From positions 62,001 through 126,000 of the forward strand of contig NZ_JANAVO010000005.1 in assembly GCF_024213555.1 (NCBI RefSeq): a stretch of 64,000 bases of DNA, in the 5' to 3' direction. Made by a program: the position numbers and the translations under genes. The notes below the pieces were generated by a model. It made no database searches. It was not told the origin of the DNA and saw nothing but the letters and a program-made list of their open reading frames with translations. Below are positions 25,470 through 33,313 of the stretch, in pieces (position 1 is the first letter of the stretch; every line of letters begins with the position of its first letter). Origin of the DNA: Allokutzneria sp. A3M-2-11 16. Lineage in GTDB: Bacteria > Actinomycetota > Actinomycetes > Mycobacteriales > Pseudonocardiaceae.

Positions 25470-26350
25470 TCACATCGGGAACCAGTGCCGCGCGAGTGCG
25501 TCCAGGGTCGCCGTGCGCGGAACGCCGAGCCTGCGCATCCACCGGGCCAGATCCAGATCGGGATGCAGGAGCACCATCTGGAGCAGGCGCCGTTGCAGTT
25601 CCAGATCATGGTGCTCGTACTCGACCTGCGCGCCGTCCAGCAAGCTCCGCACGAACCGCCGCTTGCCGCGCGCCACCGACAGCGCGGTCCACGCGATGTC
25701 GAACTCCCTGGGACCGAGCATCGCGCACTCGAAGTCGCTGACACCGCTCAGCAGCCAGCCACCCGGGCGGTGCCGGATCTGCACGGTGGGGAACGAGAGC
25801 TTCGTGTGCAGCGGGAGCAGCCTGTCCGGATCGTCGTGCTCGATGCCGTCGAGGAACGGTTCGAACTGGCGTGACCACACCGGCGGCACGCCACCGGCAC
25901 GATGGCGTTGGAGGAGTTCCTTTCGCCTGCGTGGGACGAAGCCCGCCCAGCCATCCCGCTGGAGTCCGTTGATCGTGCGTTGGTGCAGGTCTGCCAGCGC
26001 GAACCCGAGTTGTTCGGCGACGTCCGCGCGCTCCTCGCCGACCATTTCCGACCAAGCCGGGCCCAGGTCTTCGCCGCGAGGCACGCGCAAGAGGAGGTAG
26101 CGCAGGTTTCCTACCGTGCCCGTGTCCTCGATGACCGGGCAGTCCCCGGTGTACAACGAAGCCCGGCCAGCTCCGAGAGCATCGTGGTCTCCGTCGCGCG
26201 CCGGTCCTCGTAGCCGGGAGGGAACAGCTTCAAGACGACGTCATAAGACACGACAAAGGACGGGGTCGGCCCGCCGGAGTGCATCTGCGCCTCGTCGCGC
26301 GACAGGCCGTGCTGAGCGAAAAGCTCGTCCACTTCGGACGTTGTCTCCAT
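25470..26350 (-). pseudogene. aminoglycoside-phosphotransferase-like gene, frameshifted
   Basis: The first ~65 codons (ATG 26350; METTSEVDELF to TMLSELAGL) encode an APH-type N-lobe. The remainder continues in another frame from SLYTGDCPVIEDTG. One lost base in the CCCGGCC run near 26161-26167 explains the break. The catalytic loop reads LPLHTKLSF, with Lys where an Asp or Glu is expected, and GVSDFECAM stands at the metal-binding DFG position, so activity would be doubtful even if repaired. A sequencing error is possible for the frameshift but not for the altered loop. Confidence 0.7.
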
Positions 26351-26430
26351 GGGACAAGATCAGCACGGCGGCCCGTTCGCTGGACAGCGAGTTCGGTTCG
26401 GAGGTCCGAACGGTGCGCGCCGAACGCAGG

Positions 26431-26721
26431 TCAGCGGCGGCGGGCGCGCTGCTTCGCGCGGTTGCCGCAGCGGTCCATCGAGCACCACCGGCGTTGCCCC
26501 GGGCGGGAGAGGTCCACGAACACCAGTAGGCAGTCTTCGGCGGAGCACTCGCGGAGTCGCGACGCCGCGGGGCCGCCGAACAGCTCGATCGCATCCCTGG
26601 CGATGCTGGAAAGTGCTTGTGCCGCAGTCGGTTTCGACCACGCGCGCGCACTGCCGGACAGCGCGGGGGGCAAGCACGGCGTGGCCGCGACGGAGTTCAG
26701 GGCGGCGACCGCCGCGCGAGG
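26431..26721 (-). pseudogene. CGNR zinc-finger (ABATE) regulator, 5' end lost
   Basis: The C-terminal part is intact: ALSSIARDAIELFGG, LRECSAEDCLLVFVDLSR, and the zinc motif RRWCSMDRCGNRAKQRARR to TGA 26431. The N-terminal ABATE domain is missing. Upstream of about 26721 the frame runs antisense to the winged-helix remnant, so an annotated longer ORF (to ATG 26862) would have ~47 spurious residues. Confidence 0.65.
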
Positions 26722-26737
26722 ATGCGGGCGGTCCGCG

Positions 26738-27260
26738 AGCTGGCTGGGGCTGCTCTGCCACGGTCCCGCGGAGGGTGGCCGCGTCACCTTCACCAGCCCG
26801 TCCACCTGGCTTCCCGGCTGGCTCCCGGTCTCCGCCGAGGCCGCCGGTCCGGAGCTGGTCAAGCGCTACCTCGGCACCTACGGACCGTCCACTGTGGCCG
26901 ATTTCGACAGGTGGTTCGCCCGCAGTACCAAGGCTTCCCTGCTCAAGGCGTGGTTCGCCGGTGCCCGCGACGAGCTGGCGGACGTCAGCGTCGAAGGCAC
27001 CCCGATGCTCGCGCGCCGAGGACGTCGACGAGATCGAGAGCACCGCGCCGAACAAGCTCGTGCGGCTGCTGCCCGCCTTCGACCAGTACGTGATCGCGGT
27101 GAACCGCGACCTCATCCCCACCGAGCACCTGGCGGAGGTCACCCGGACCGCCGGGTGGATCTCCCCAGTGGTCTTGCACGGCGGACGAGTCGCGGGCGTC
27201 CCGAAGAAGGCCCTCGCCGCCGAAGTGGTTCGCGTTCTGCCCGGAAGGTCTCTAGGGTGA
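26738..27260 (+). pseudogene. winged-helix DNA-binding (AlkZ/YcaQ-like) gene, truncated and frameshifted
   Basis: Homology begins at SWLGLLCHGPAEGGRVTF and runs through LVKRYLGTYGPSTVADFDRW. It then shifts frame after VEGTPMLA and resumes at RAEDVDEIE, VRLLPAFDQYVIAVNRD, AGWISPVVLHGGRVAGV to TGA 27258. Two bases appear lost from the GC run at 27011-27017. The N-terminal half is missing. The stop overlaps the TAGGGT box of the next leader ORF. Confidence 0.65.
27253..27258 (+). promoter_or_regulatory. putative -10 box TAGGGT of the EamA leader
   Basis: TAGGGT lies seven bases before the leader GTG at 27266 and overlaps the stop of the upstream pseudogene. A convincing -35 box was not found. 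Confidence 0.45.
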
Positions 27261-27265
27261 CCGCC

Positions 27266-27307
27266 GTGCACCGAATCTTCATCGTCACCCCGCCGCCGGC
27301 CTCCTAG
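27266..27307 (+). CDS. leader peptide, 13 aa (MHRIFIVTPPPAS)
   Basis: A leaderless mini-ORF 100 bases ahead of the EamA exporter. It has three consecutive Pro codons (CCG CCG CCG) just before Ala-Ser-stop. Triple Pro stalls ribosomes that lack EF-P help, so a translation-sensing attenuator is plausible. The TPP..S ending matches the mini-ORFs near repeat copies 1 and 3. Confidence 0.5.
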   Translation: MHRIFIVTPPPAS

Positions 27308-27368
27308 CGGGGCCAGCTGCCAGCGCATCGTGCCGATCCGGCCGTGCGCCTTCTCGGTGTGCCCCGCT
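27306..27368 (+). promoter_or_regulatory. attenuator-like stem between leader and EamA gene
   Basis: AGCGGGGC (27306-27313, overlapping the leader stop) pairs perfectly with GCCCCGCT (27361-27368). The enclosed region has a smaller GCGCA..TGCGC stem. The 3' foot ends 28 bases before the GGAG ribosome site, so ribosome position on the leader could change folding upstream of the exporter. Confidence 0.45.
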
Positions 27369-27407
27369 TCAGCGACCCCGATCACTTCTGTCGCAGGAGC
27401 ACCCAAC

Positions 27408-28295
27408 ATGCACGTTTCCACCATCGCGCCGTCCTCCCGCGCCCGCGGGCTGTCCACCCTCGCCACGGCCGGGGTCCTCTGGGGGACGGGCGGTCTGCTC
27501 GGCACCCTCCTCGGCCGCGCCGCCGAGCTCTCCCCACTGGCCGTCGCCACCTACCGGCTCGGCGTCGGCGGTCTGCTGATCGTCGCGTTCCTCCTGGTCA
27601 CCCGGCGTCCACTGCCGCGAGGACGAGCCGTCTGGACCCGCATCGCCTGCGTCGGCGGGCTGGCGGCGATCTTCCAGAGCAGCTACTTCGCCTCGGTGTC
27701 GCTGACCTCGGTCAGCATCGCCACGTTGATCACCATCGGCTGTTCGCCGGTGTTGGTGCTGCTCGCCGAGCGGGCACTGGGCCGGCGGCGGATCGACCGC
27801 ACCGCCGTGCTGACGCTCGGGCTCGCGCTGACCGGGCTGGCCCTGCTGGTCGGCATCCCCTCGGGCGAGTTCTCCGGGGCGGCGCTGCTCGCCGGAGCCG
27901 GGTTCGCCGTGCTCGCCGCGGCGGGTTTCGCCACGATGACGCTGCTCGGGGCGCGCCCGGTGGCCGGGCTGGACGACCTGACCAGCACGGGCTTCGCGTT
28001 CACCCTCGGCGGCCTGGTCATGGTGCCCTTCGCGGACCTGGGTTTCACCACATCGCTCGGCGGGATCGGCCTGCTGGCCGCGCTCGCGCTGCTGCCGACC
28101 GCGGCGGCGTACACGCTGTACTTCCGCGGGCTGCGCGGGATCGACGCGAGCACGGGGGCGGTGATGGCCCTGCTGGAGCCGCTGACCGGCGCGGTCCTCG
28201 CGGCGCTGGTGCTCGGCGAGCGGCTGGGCGTTGTCGGCCTCGTCGGCGCGGCGCTGCTGTCCTCGGCGGTGATCGTTTCCGCTCGGCGGGGATGA
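27408..28295 (+). CDS. EamA/DMT-family exporter
   Basis: A 295-residue membrane protein with the two tandem EamA halves (GLSTLATAGVLWGTGGLLG near residue 15; AVLAAAGFATMTLLGARPV near 175) and the second-half signature ALLEPLTGAVLAALVLGERLG. Family members export amino acids, metabolites or drugs. ATG 27408 has GGAG nine to twelve bases upstream. The leader peptide and stem suggest regulated expression. Confidence 0.88.
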   Translation: MHVSTIAPSSRARGLSTLATAGVLWGTGGLLGTLLGRAAELSPLAVATYRLGVGGLLIVAFLLVTRRPLPRGRAVWTRIACVGGLAAIFQSSYFASVSLTSVSIATLITIGCSPVLVLLAERALGRRRIDRTAVLTLGLALTGLALLVGIPSGEFSGAALLAGAGFAVLAAAGFATMTLLGARPVAGLDDLTSTGFAFTLGGLVMVPFADLGFTTSLGGIGLLAALALLPTAAAYTLYFRGLRGIDASTGAVMALLEPLTGAVLAALVLGERLGVVGLVGAALLSSAVIVSARRG

Positions 28296-28323
28296 TCCGC
28301 TGACACGCGGGTAGCCGGGATGC

Positions 28324-30111
28324 ATGGCTGAGACTGTTGCCGACTACCTGCTCCAACGCCTGCGCGACTGGGATGTTGAGCACGTCTTCGGCTATCCGGG
28401 CGACGGCATCAACGGCATCGTGGCCGCCTTCGGGGAGGCGGAGAACACCCCGCGCTTCGTGCAGGCGAGGCACGAGGAGATGGCGGCGTTCCAGGCGGTC
28501 GGCTATGCGAAGTTCAGTGGACGCGCCGGGGTCTGCCTGGCCACATCGGGCCCCGGCGCGATCCACCTGCTCAACGGCCTCTACGACGCGAAGCTCGACC
28601 ACGTGCCGGTCGTGGCGATCGTCGGGCAGACCGCGCAGAGCGCTCGCGGCGGCAGCTACCAGCAGGAAGTTGACCTCCAGGCGCTGCTCAAGGACGTCGC
28701 CAGCGAGTACCTCGTCGAGGTCACCGTGCCGGAGCAGCTGCCGAACGCGCTGGACCGGGCGATGCGGGTGGCGCTGTCGCAGCGCGCGCCCACCGCGGTG
28801 ATCATCCCCAACGACGTCCAGGAGCAGCCGTACGCGCCGCCGAAGCACGAGTTCAAGCACGTGCCGTCGAGCAGGCCGAGCCTGGCGATCGGCGCGGCCG
28901 TCCCGCCCGCGGAGGAGATCGCGCGGGCGGCGGAGGTGCTGAACGCGGGGGAGCGGGTCGCGATCCTGGTCGGCCAGGGCGCCCGCGGCGCGAAGCAGGA
29001 GGTGCTCGACGTCGCGAAGGCCACCGGCGCGGGCATCGCGAAAGCGTTGCTGGGCAAGGACGTCCTCTCCGACGAGCTGCCGTTCGTCACCGGGTCGATC
29101 GGGTTGCTGGGCACGCGGCCGAGCTACGAGATGATGCGCGACTGCGACACCCTGCTGATCGTCGGCTCGAACTTCCCCTACAGCCAGTTCCTGCCGGAGT
29201 ACGGCAAGGCGCGCGGGGTGCAGATCGACATTGACGGGCGCATGATCGGGATGCGCTACCCCACCGAGGTGAACCTGGTCGGCGATGCGAAGGCCACCCT
29301 CGCCGCGATGCTGCCCCTGTTGCGGCACAAGGAAGACCGCTCGTGGCGCGAGACCATCGAGTCCACTGTGGAGCGTTGGTGGGAGAGCGTCGAGGCGCAG
29401 GCGATGCTCGCCGCCGACCCGGTCAACCCGATGCGGATCGTGCACGAGCTGTCCGCGCGGGTGCCGGACAACGCGCTCATCACCGCCGACTCCGGCTCGT
29501 CGACCAACTGGTACGCCAAGAACCTGCGGATGCGCGGTGACGTCCGGGGCACGCTCTCCGGAACGCTCGCCACGATGGGCTGCGGGGTGCCGTACGCGAT
29601 CGGTGCGAAGTTCGCCTGCCCGGACCGCCCGGTGATCGCGCTGGTCGGCGATGGCGCGATGCAGATGAACGGGCTGGCCGAACTGATCACCCTGGCCCGC
29701 TACCAGGACCTGTGGACGGACCGGCGCTGCGTGGTCTGCGTCTTCCACAACAACGACCTCAACCAGGTCACCTGGGAGCTGCGCGCGATGGGCGGAGCGC
29801 CGAAGTTCGAGGAGTCGCAGGTGCTGCCCGAGCTCGACTACGCGGGTCTGGCGCGCTCGCTCGGGCTGGAGGGGATCTCCGTCGACAAGCCCGAGGACGT
29901 CGGCCCGGCCTGGGACCGCGCGTTGGCCACCGACCGGCCGATCGTGCTCGACGTGCGCTGCGACCCCGAGGTGCCGCCGATCCCGCCGCACGCCACGTTC
30001 GAGCAGGTCACGGCCATGACGGAGGCGGTGCTGCGCGGGGAGCCGAACGCCTGGCACATGATCGGCCAGGGAGTGCGGACGAAGCTCAAGGAGCTCTTCC
30101 CCGGCCGGTGA
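28324..30111 (+). CDS. thiamine-pyrophosphate enzyme (pyruvate oxidase/ALS-like)
   Basis: A 595-residue TPP enzyme with all three domains. The cofactor-activating Glu51 lies in ARHEEMAAF, SGPGAIHLLNGLYDAK follows, and the TPP/Mg site is GDG at 442-444 (VGDGAMQMNG) through FHNNDLNQ near 475. The sequence is closest in style to PoxB-type pyruvate oxidases and the uncharacterised TPP-requiring family. The reaction, oxidative or synthetic, cannot be decided here. Confidence 0.88.
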   Translation: MAETVADYLLQRLRDWDVEHVFGYPGDGINGIVAAFGEAENTPRFVQARHEEMAAFQAVGYAKFSGRAGVCLATSGPGAIHLLNGLYDAKLDHVPVVAIVGQTAQSARGGSYQQEVDLQALLKDVASEYLVEVTVPEQLPNALDRAMRVALSQRAPTAVIIPNDVQEQPYAPPKHEFKHVPSSRPSLAIGAAVPPAEEIARAAEVLNAGERVAILVGQGARGAKQEVLDVAKATGAGIAKALLGKDVLSDELPFVTGSIGLLGTRPSYEMMRDCDTLLIVGSNFPYSQFLPEYGKARGVQIDIDGRMIGMRYPTEVNLVGDAKATLAAMLPLLRHKEDRSWRETIESTVERWWESVEAQAMLAADPVNPMRIVHELSARVPDNALITADSGSSTNWYAKNLRMRGDVRGTLSGTLATMGCGVPYAIGAKFACPDRPVIALVGDGAMQMNGLAELITLARYQDLWTDRRCVVCVFHNNDLNQVTWELRAMGGAPKFEESQVLPELDYAGLARSLGLEGISVDKPEDVGPAWDRALATDRPIVLDVRCDPEVPPIPPHATFEQVTAMTEAVLRGEPNAWHMIGQGVRTKLKELFPGR

Positions 30112-30162
30112 CGTCCCGCGATAGTGGGGCATTTGGAGCTTCGCAAGGCCCATCAGGGTGAA

Positions 30163-30195
30163 CGTTGTTAGCTTTCGGCCTACACCGCAACAACG
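30163..30195. promoter_or_regulatory. inverted repeat before secreted-protein gene
   Basis: CGTTGTT (30163-30169) pairs with AACAACG (30189-30195) upstream of the ribosome site at 30202-30208. Confidence 0.35.
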
Positions 30196-30213
30196 ACCCC
30201 TGAGGTGGTCAGA

Positions 30214-30606
30214 ATGCCCAAGAAAACGGCCTTGAAGCGGTTGGGCGCCGCGGCGTCCGCGACCGTGGCGGCGTTGGGGATGGTCTTCGTCCTCACGCCA
30301 TCGGCGCAGGCAGACGGCGAGTGGTGCAACAACCAGACCTGCATCAGGACTTACGACACCGGCACCTATCTGGGCCGGGTCGAGGTCTCCGTGTGGACGC
30401 AGAACCGCGCGGGCACCACCTACGCGAAGGTGTGGACCACCAACGGCTGGAGCCAGACGACGCGTTCGGAGTACGTGGACGCGTTCCGGACCTACCGCGG
30501 CCAGGTCTACCCGCAGCGGCACTTCCCGAACCAGACGCGGCTGTGCGCGGAGGGCTACAAGAGCGGCGGCAAGTACGGCCTGCCGTGCGTGACTCTGGTG
30601 GGCTGA
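30214..30606 (+). CDS. small secreted protein, unknown family
   Basis: A 130-residue protein with a clear signal peptide (KRLGAAASATVAALGMVFVL, cut after PSAQA). The mature part of ~95 residues is rich in Trp, Tyr and Thr with four Cys (WCNNQTC, LCAEG, LPCVT), suggesting a small disulfide-bonded beta fold. The function is not recognised. GAGGTGG at 30202-30208 supports ATG 30214. Confidence 0.75.
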   Translation: MPKKTALKRLGAAASATVAALGMVFVLTPSAQADGEWCNNQTCIRTYDTGTYLGRVEVSVWTQNRAGTTYAKVWTTNGWSQTTRSEYVDAFRTYRGQVYPQRHFPNQTRLCAEGYKSGGKYGLPCVTLVG

Positions 30607-30671
30607 CGTCGTAGCACGAGAGGGCTTTCGGTCGATGGCCGGGAGCCCTCTTGTGCTGTCAGGATGGGCTG

Positions 30672-31538
30672 ATGGACCTCGACGTCTCGGTCACGGAACT
30701 CGGTCATGTACTCGGCGGCTGGACAGTCAACGTCGTCGGCGGCTTGCTCAGCAAGCACAGTCGGATGAAGTGCGTGCGGCCCAACGGTTCCTCCTACGCG
30801 GACGAGGTCGTCAAGGCGAGCCGTGCGGACCACGACCGGTGGCACGCGGCGACCAACCACTTCCTGCTGACCATCCGCGCACTCCAGAAGCGCGAGGAAG
30901 CGATCAGCCTGCACCAGCGCCCACCGTTCCACGGGCGGCTGCTGTGGCACATCAAGTACGCGCGGCGGAACTGGTTGCTGCGCAAGGGATACGACGAAGC
31001 GGCCGAGCAACTGCGGGCTGACTTCACCGCCGCGCTCGCCACCTTCCTCAAGGACGCCGGTGACATCCCCGAGTACGTGGAGGCGTACACCAAGCGGGAG
31101 CGGGAACGCCTGCGGCGCGAACAAGAACAGGCGAGACAGCGGCGGGCGACGGCCATCCAGGACGCGTCCGGACCGGTGTGGTCCTACCGGATCAGCAAGA
31201 GCGGCGGCAGTCGCAGCTTCTGGATCTACCTGACGACCCTGGAAAGCGGTGGCAACGGCGAGCACACCCCGCCGGAGGTGCAGGCCGCATTGGCGAAGGA
31301 GCGGGCGAAACACCGCTACACCAAGGTGAACTGGGGTCCGGAGACCAGTCTCGCGTTGGAGGAGAAGTACCAGACCGAGGTCTCCGGCTGGGCCAGGCTC
31401 ACCGGCGAGATGATCGTCGCGCACCCGATCGACCCGAACGACCGGTCCTCGCGGCAGTACTCCAAGTACCACTCCGGGCCGTCCAGCAACTACGGCAGCG
31501 ACGGTGGCGCGGGCGGGTTCGCCGGGGGCGGTTTCTGA
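30672..31538 (+). CDS. hypothetical protein with central coiled coil
   Basis: A 288-residue protein that I do not recognise. Residues ~125-165 form a highly charged helix (RERERLRREQEQARQRRAT). The C-terminal half has beta-rich segments (SFWIYLTTLE, TKVNWGPETSLALEEKY), and the tail is Gly-rich (GGAGGFAGGGF). No signal peptide is seen. ATG 30672 has CAGGAT six bases upstream, giving a leaderless start. Confidence 0.65.
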   Translation: MDLDVSVTELGHVLGGWTVNVVGGLLSKHSRMKCVRPNGSSYADEVVKASRADHDRWHAATNHFLLTIRALQKREEAISLHQRPPFHGRLLWHIKYARRNWLLRKGYDEAAEQLRADFTAALATFLKDAGDIPEYVEAYTKRERERLRREQEQARQRRATAIQDASGPVWSYRISKSGGSRSFWIYLTTLESGGNGEHTPPEVQAALAKERAKHRYTKVNWGPETSLALEEKYQTEVSGWARLTGEMIVAHPIDPNDRSSRQYSKYHSGPSSNYGSDGGAGGFAGGGF

Positions 31539-31559
31539 CCCACCCCCGGCGAGAGCGCC

Positions 31560-32420
31560 TCAGCCCTTGATGCCGGTCTCCGCGACGCCCCGGACCAGGA
31601 AGCGTTGCAGCGTCACGAAGACGATGACCAGCGGCAGGATCGACACCGCGGCGGCTAGGAACAGCTGGTGCACGTTCAGGTTCTGCGCGGTGAGGAAGCT
31701 CGACAGCGCGACCTGCACGGTCCACGAGGACTGGTCCTGGGCGATCACCAACGGCCACAGGAACGCGTTCCAGCTGCCGATGAAGGAGATCACCGCCAGC
31801 GCGGCGATGAAGTTCCCCGAGTTCGGCACCACGATCCGCCAGAACGTGCCCCAGTGGCCGAGGCCGTCGATCCGCGCGGCCTCCTCCAGCTCCTTCGGGA
31901 AGGCGAGGAAGTACTGGCGGAACAGGAACGCGGTGAACCCGCTGAACAGCCCGGGGATCACCAGGCCGCGCAGGTCGCTGAGCCAGCCGAGGCTGGACAC
32001 CACGACGAAGCTCGGCACGAACGTCACCGCCGCCGGGATCATCAGCGTGGCCACGATGGCGTAGAAGACCTTGCCCGCGTGCTTGTAGGGAATCCGTGCG
32101 AGGCCGTAGCCCGCGAGGCCGCACAGCAGCAGCTGGCCGACCGTCTGCAACACCGAGACGAGCACCGAGTTGCCCATGCTGGCCAGCAACGGCACGGACG
32201 GATCGGAGAACAGCTCCGCGAAGTTCTCCCAGTGGATCGTGTCCGGGAAGAACTTCCAGTCCGGCGCCGCGATCTCGGCCTCGGTCGCCAGACCGTTGCG
32301 CAGCACCAGGTAGAACGGCACCAGGAACAGCGCCGCCGCCACCGCGAGCGCGAGGTAGCGCAGCGCGGAGGTCATCGGTGCCCGCCGGTACCCGGCCGGG
32401 CGGTGCACGTGCCCGATCAC
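31560..32420 (-). CDS. sugar ABC transporter permease (MalG-like)
   Basis: A 286-residue inner-membrane permease. It has an N-terminal TM (YLALAVAAALFLVPFYLVL), EELEEAARIDGLGHWGTFWRIVVP (the EAA loop that contacts the ATPase, partial quote FPKELEEAARIDGLG), and a C-terminus ending FLVRGVAETGIKG. GTG 32420 overlaps the stop of the upstream permease by four bases; ATG 32375 is an alternative. It is the last gene of the importer operon. Confidence 0.9.
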   Translation of the reverse strand: MIGHVHRPAGYRRAPMTSALRYLALAVAAALFLVPFYLVLRNGLATEAEIAAPDWKFFPDTIHWENFAELFSDPSVPLLASMGNSVLVSVLQTVGQLLLCGLAGYGLARIPYKHAGKVFYAIVATLMIPAAVTFVPSFVVVSSLGWLSDLRGLVIPGLFSGFTAFLFRQYFLAFPKELEEAARIDGLGHWGTFWRIVVPNSGNFIAALAVISFIGSWNAFLWPLVIAQDQSSWTVQVALSSFLTAQNLNVHQLFLAAAVSILPLVIVFVTLQRFLVRGVAETGIKG

Positions 32421-33313
32421 TCGCCCCTCCTGAAGCCGAACAGCCTGCCCTGCAACAACGTCACCAGTGCGATCAGCAACGCGAGGATCACCGCGCCCGC
32501 GCTGCCGTGGCCGAAGTCCTGGCCGCCGCTGCCCAGTGCCGTGTAGTAGAGGTAGACCAGCGGTGGCCGGGCGAAGGGCGGATAGCCGTCCGCCGAGCCG
32601 AGCACGTTGTAGAACTCGTCGAACGCCTGGTAGGCGGCGATGAGCGTGAGCAGGACGACCGACACCGAGGTGGCCCGCAGCTGCGGCAGCGTGATGTGCC
32701 GCAGCGTCTGCCAGCCCGGCTTCGCGCCGTCGATCCACGCCGCCTCGTAGAGGTGCTGCGGGATGCGTTGCAGACCGGCGATGAACAGGATCATGTAGAA
32801 GCCGAGCTGCAACCACAGCCGCAGCGTCACCAGCACCAGCCAGTACCACGGCGGATCGGTGGAGACCGTCCACGCGATCGGCTCGATGCCGAACCACGAC
32901 AGCACCGTGTTGGCCAGCCCGTACCGCAGGCCGTTGAAGATCGACAGCTTCCAGATCAGCGACGCGACCACGTAGGAGCACGCGGTCGGCAGGAAGAACA
33001 CCGACCGGAAGAACGTCCGCGCGAAGCTGATCTGGTTCACCAGCAGGGCCAGCGCCAGCGACAGCACGAACGTCAACGGCACGATGAACAGCGCGAACAG
33101 CGTGAACGTGCCCATGCTCTGGAGGAACGCGCCGTCGCTGAGCATGTCCAGGTAGTTGTCGATGCCGACGAACTCGGTCGGGGTGACCGTGTTGTGCGCG
33201 TCGAAGAAGCTGAGCAGCAGGCTCCAGCCGATCGGCAGGTACGCGAAGATCGCCAACCCGGCGAGGAACGGCCCGACGAAGAGCCAGAAAGCCTTGGCGT
33301 TGCTGGTTTTCAT
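32417..33313 (-). CDS. sugar ABC transporter permease (MalF-like)
   Basis: A 298-residue permease with FWLFVGPFLAGLAIFAYLP at the N-terminus, a G-I-D-N-Y motif and the EAA loop EAAWIDGAKPGWQTLRHITL. It pairs with the MalG-like subunit. ATG 33313 overlaps the stop of the binding-protein gene (ATGA), so the three genes are coupled. Confidence 0.92.
   Translation of the reverse strand: MKTSNAKAFWLFVGPFLAGLAIFAYLPIGWSLLLSFFDAHNTVTPTEFVGIDNYLDMLSDGAFLQSMGTFTLFALFIVPLTFVLSLALALLVNQISFARTFFRSVFFLPTACSYVVASLIWKLSIFNGLRYGLANTVLSWFGIEPIAWTVSTDPPWYWLVLVTLRLWLQLGFYMILFIAGLQRIPQHLYEAAWIDGAKPGWQTLRHITLPQLRATSVSVVLLTLIAAYQAFDEFYNVLGSADGYPPFARPPLVYLYYTALGSGGQDFGHGSAGAVILALLIALVTLLQGRLFGFRRGE

Noticed and set aside
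26722-26862. N-terminal extension of the CGNR protein
   Set aside because: The extra codons are antisense to the winged-helix remnant and show no ABATE-domain similarity.
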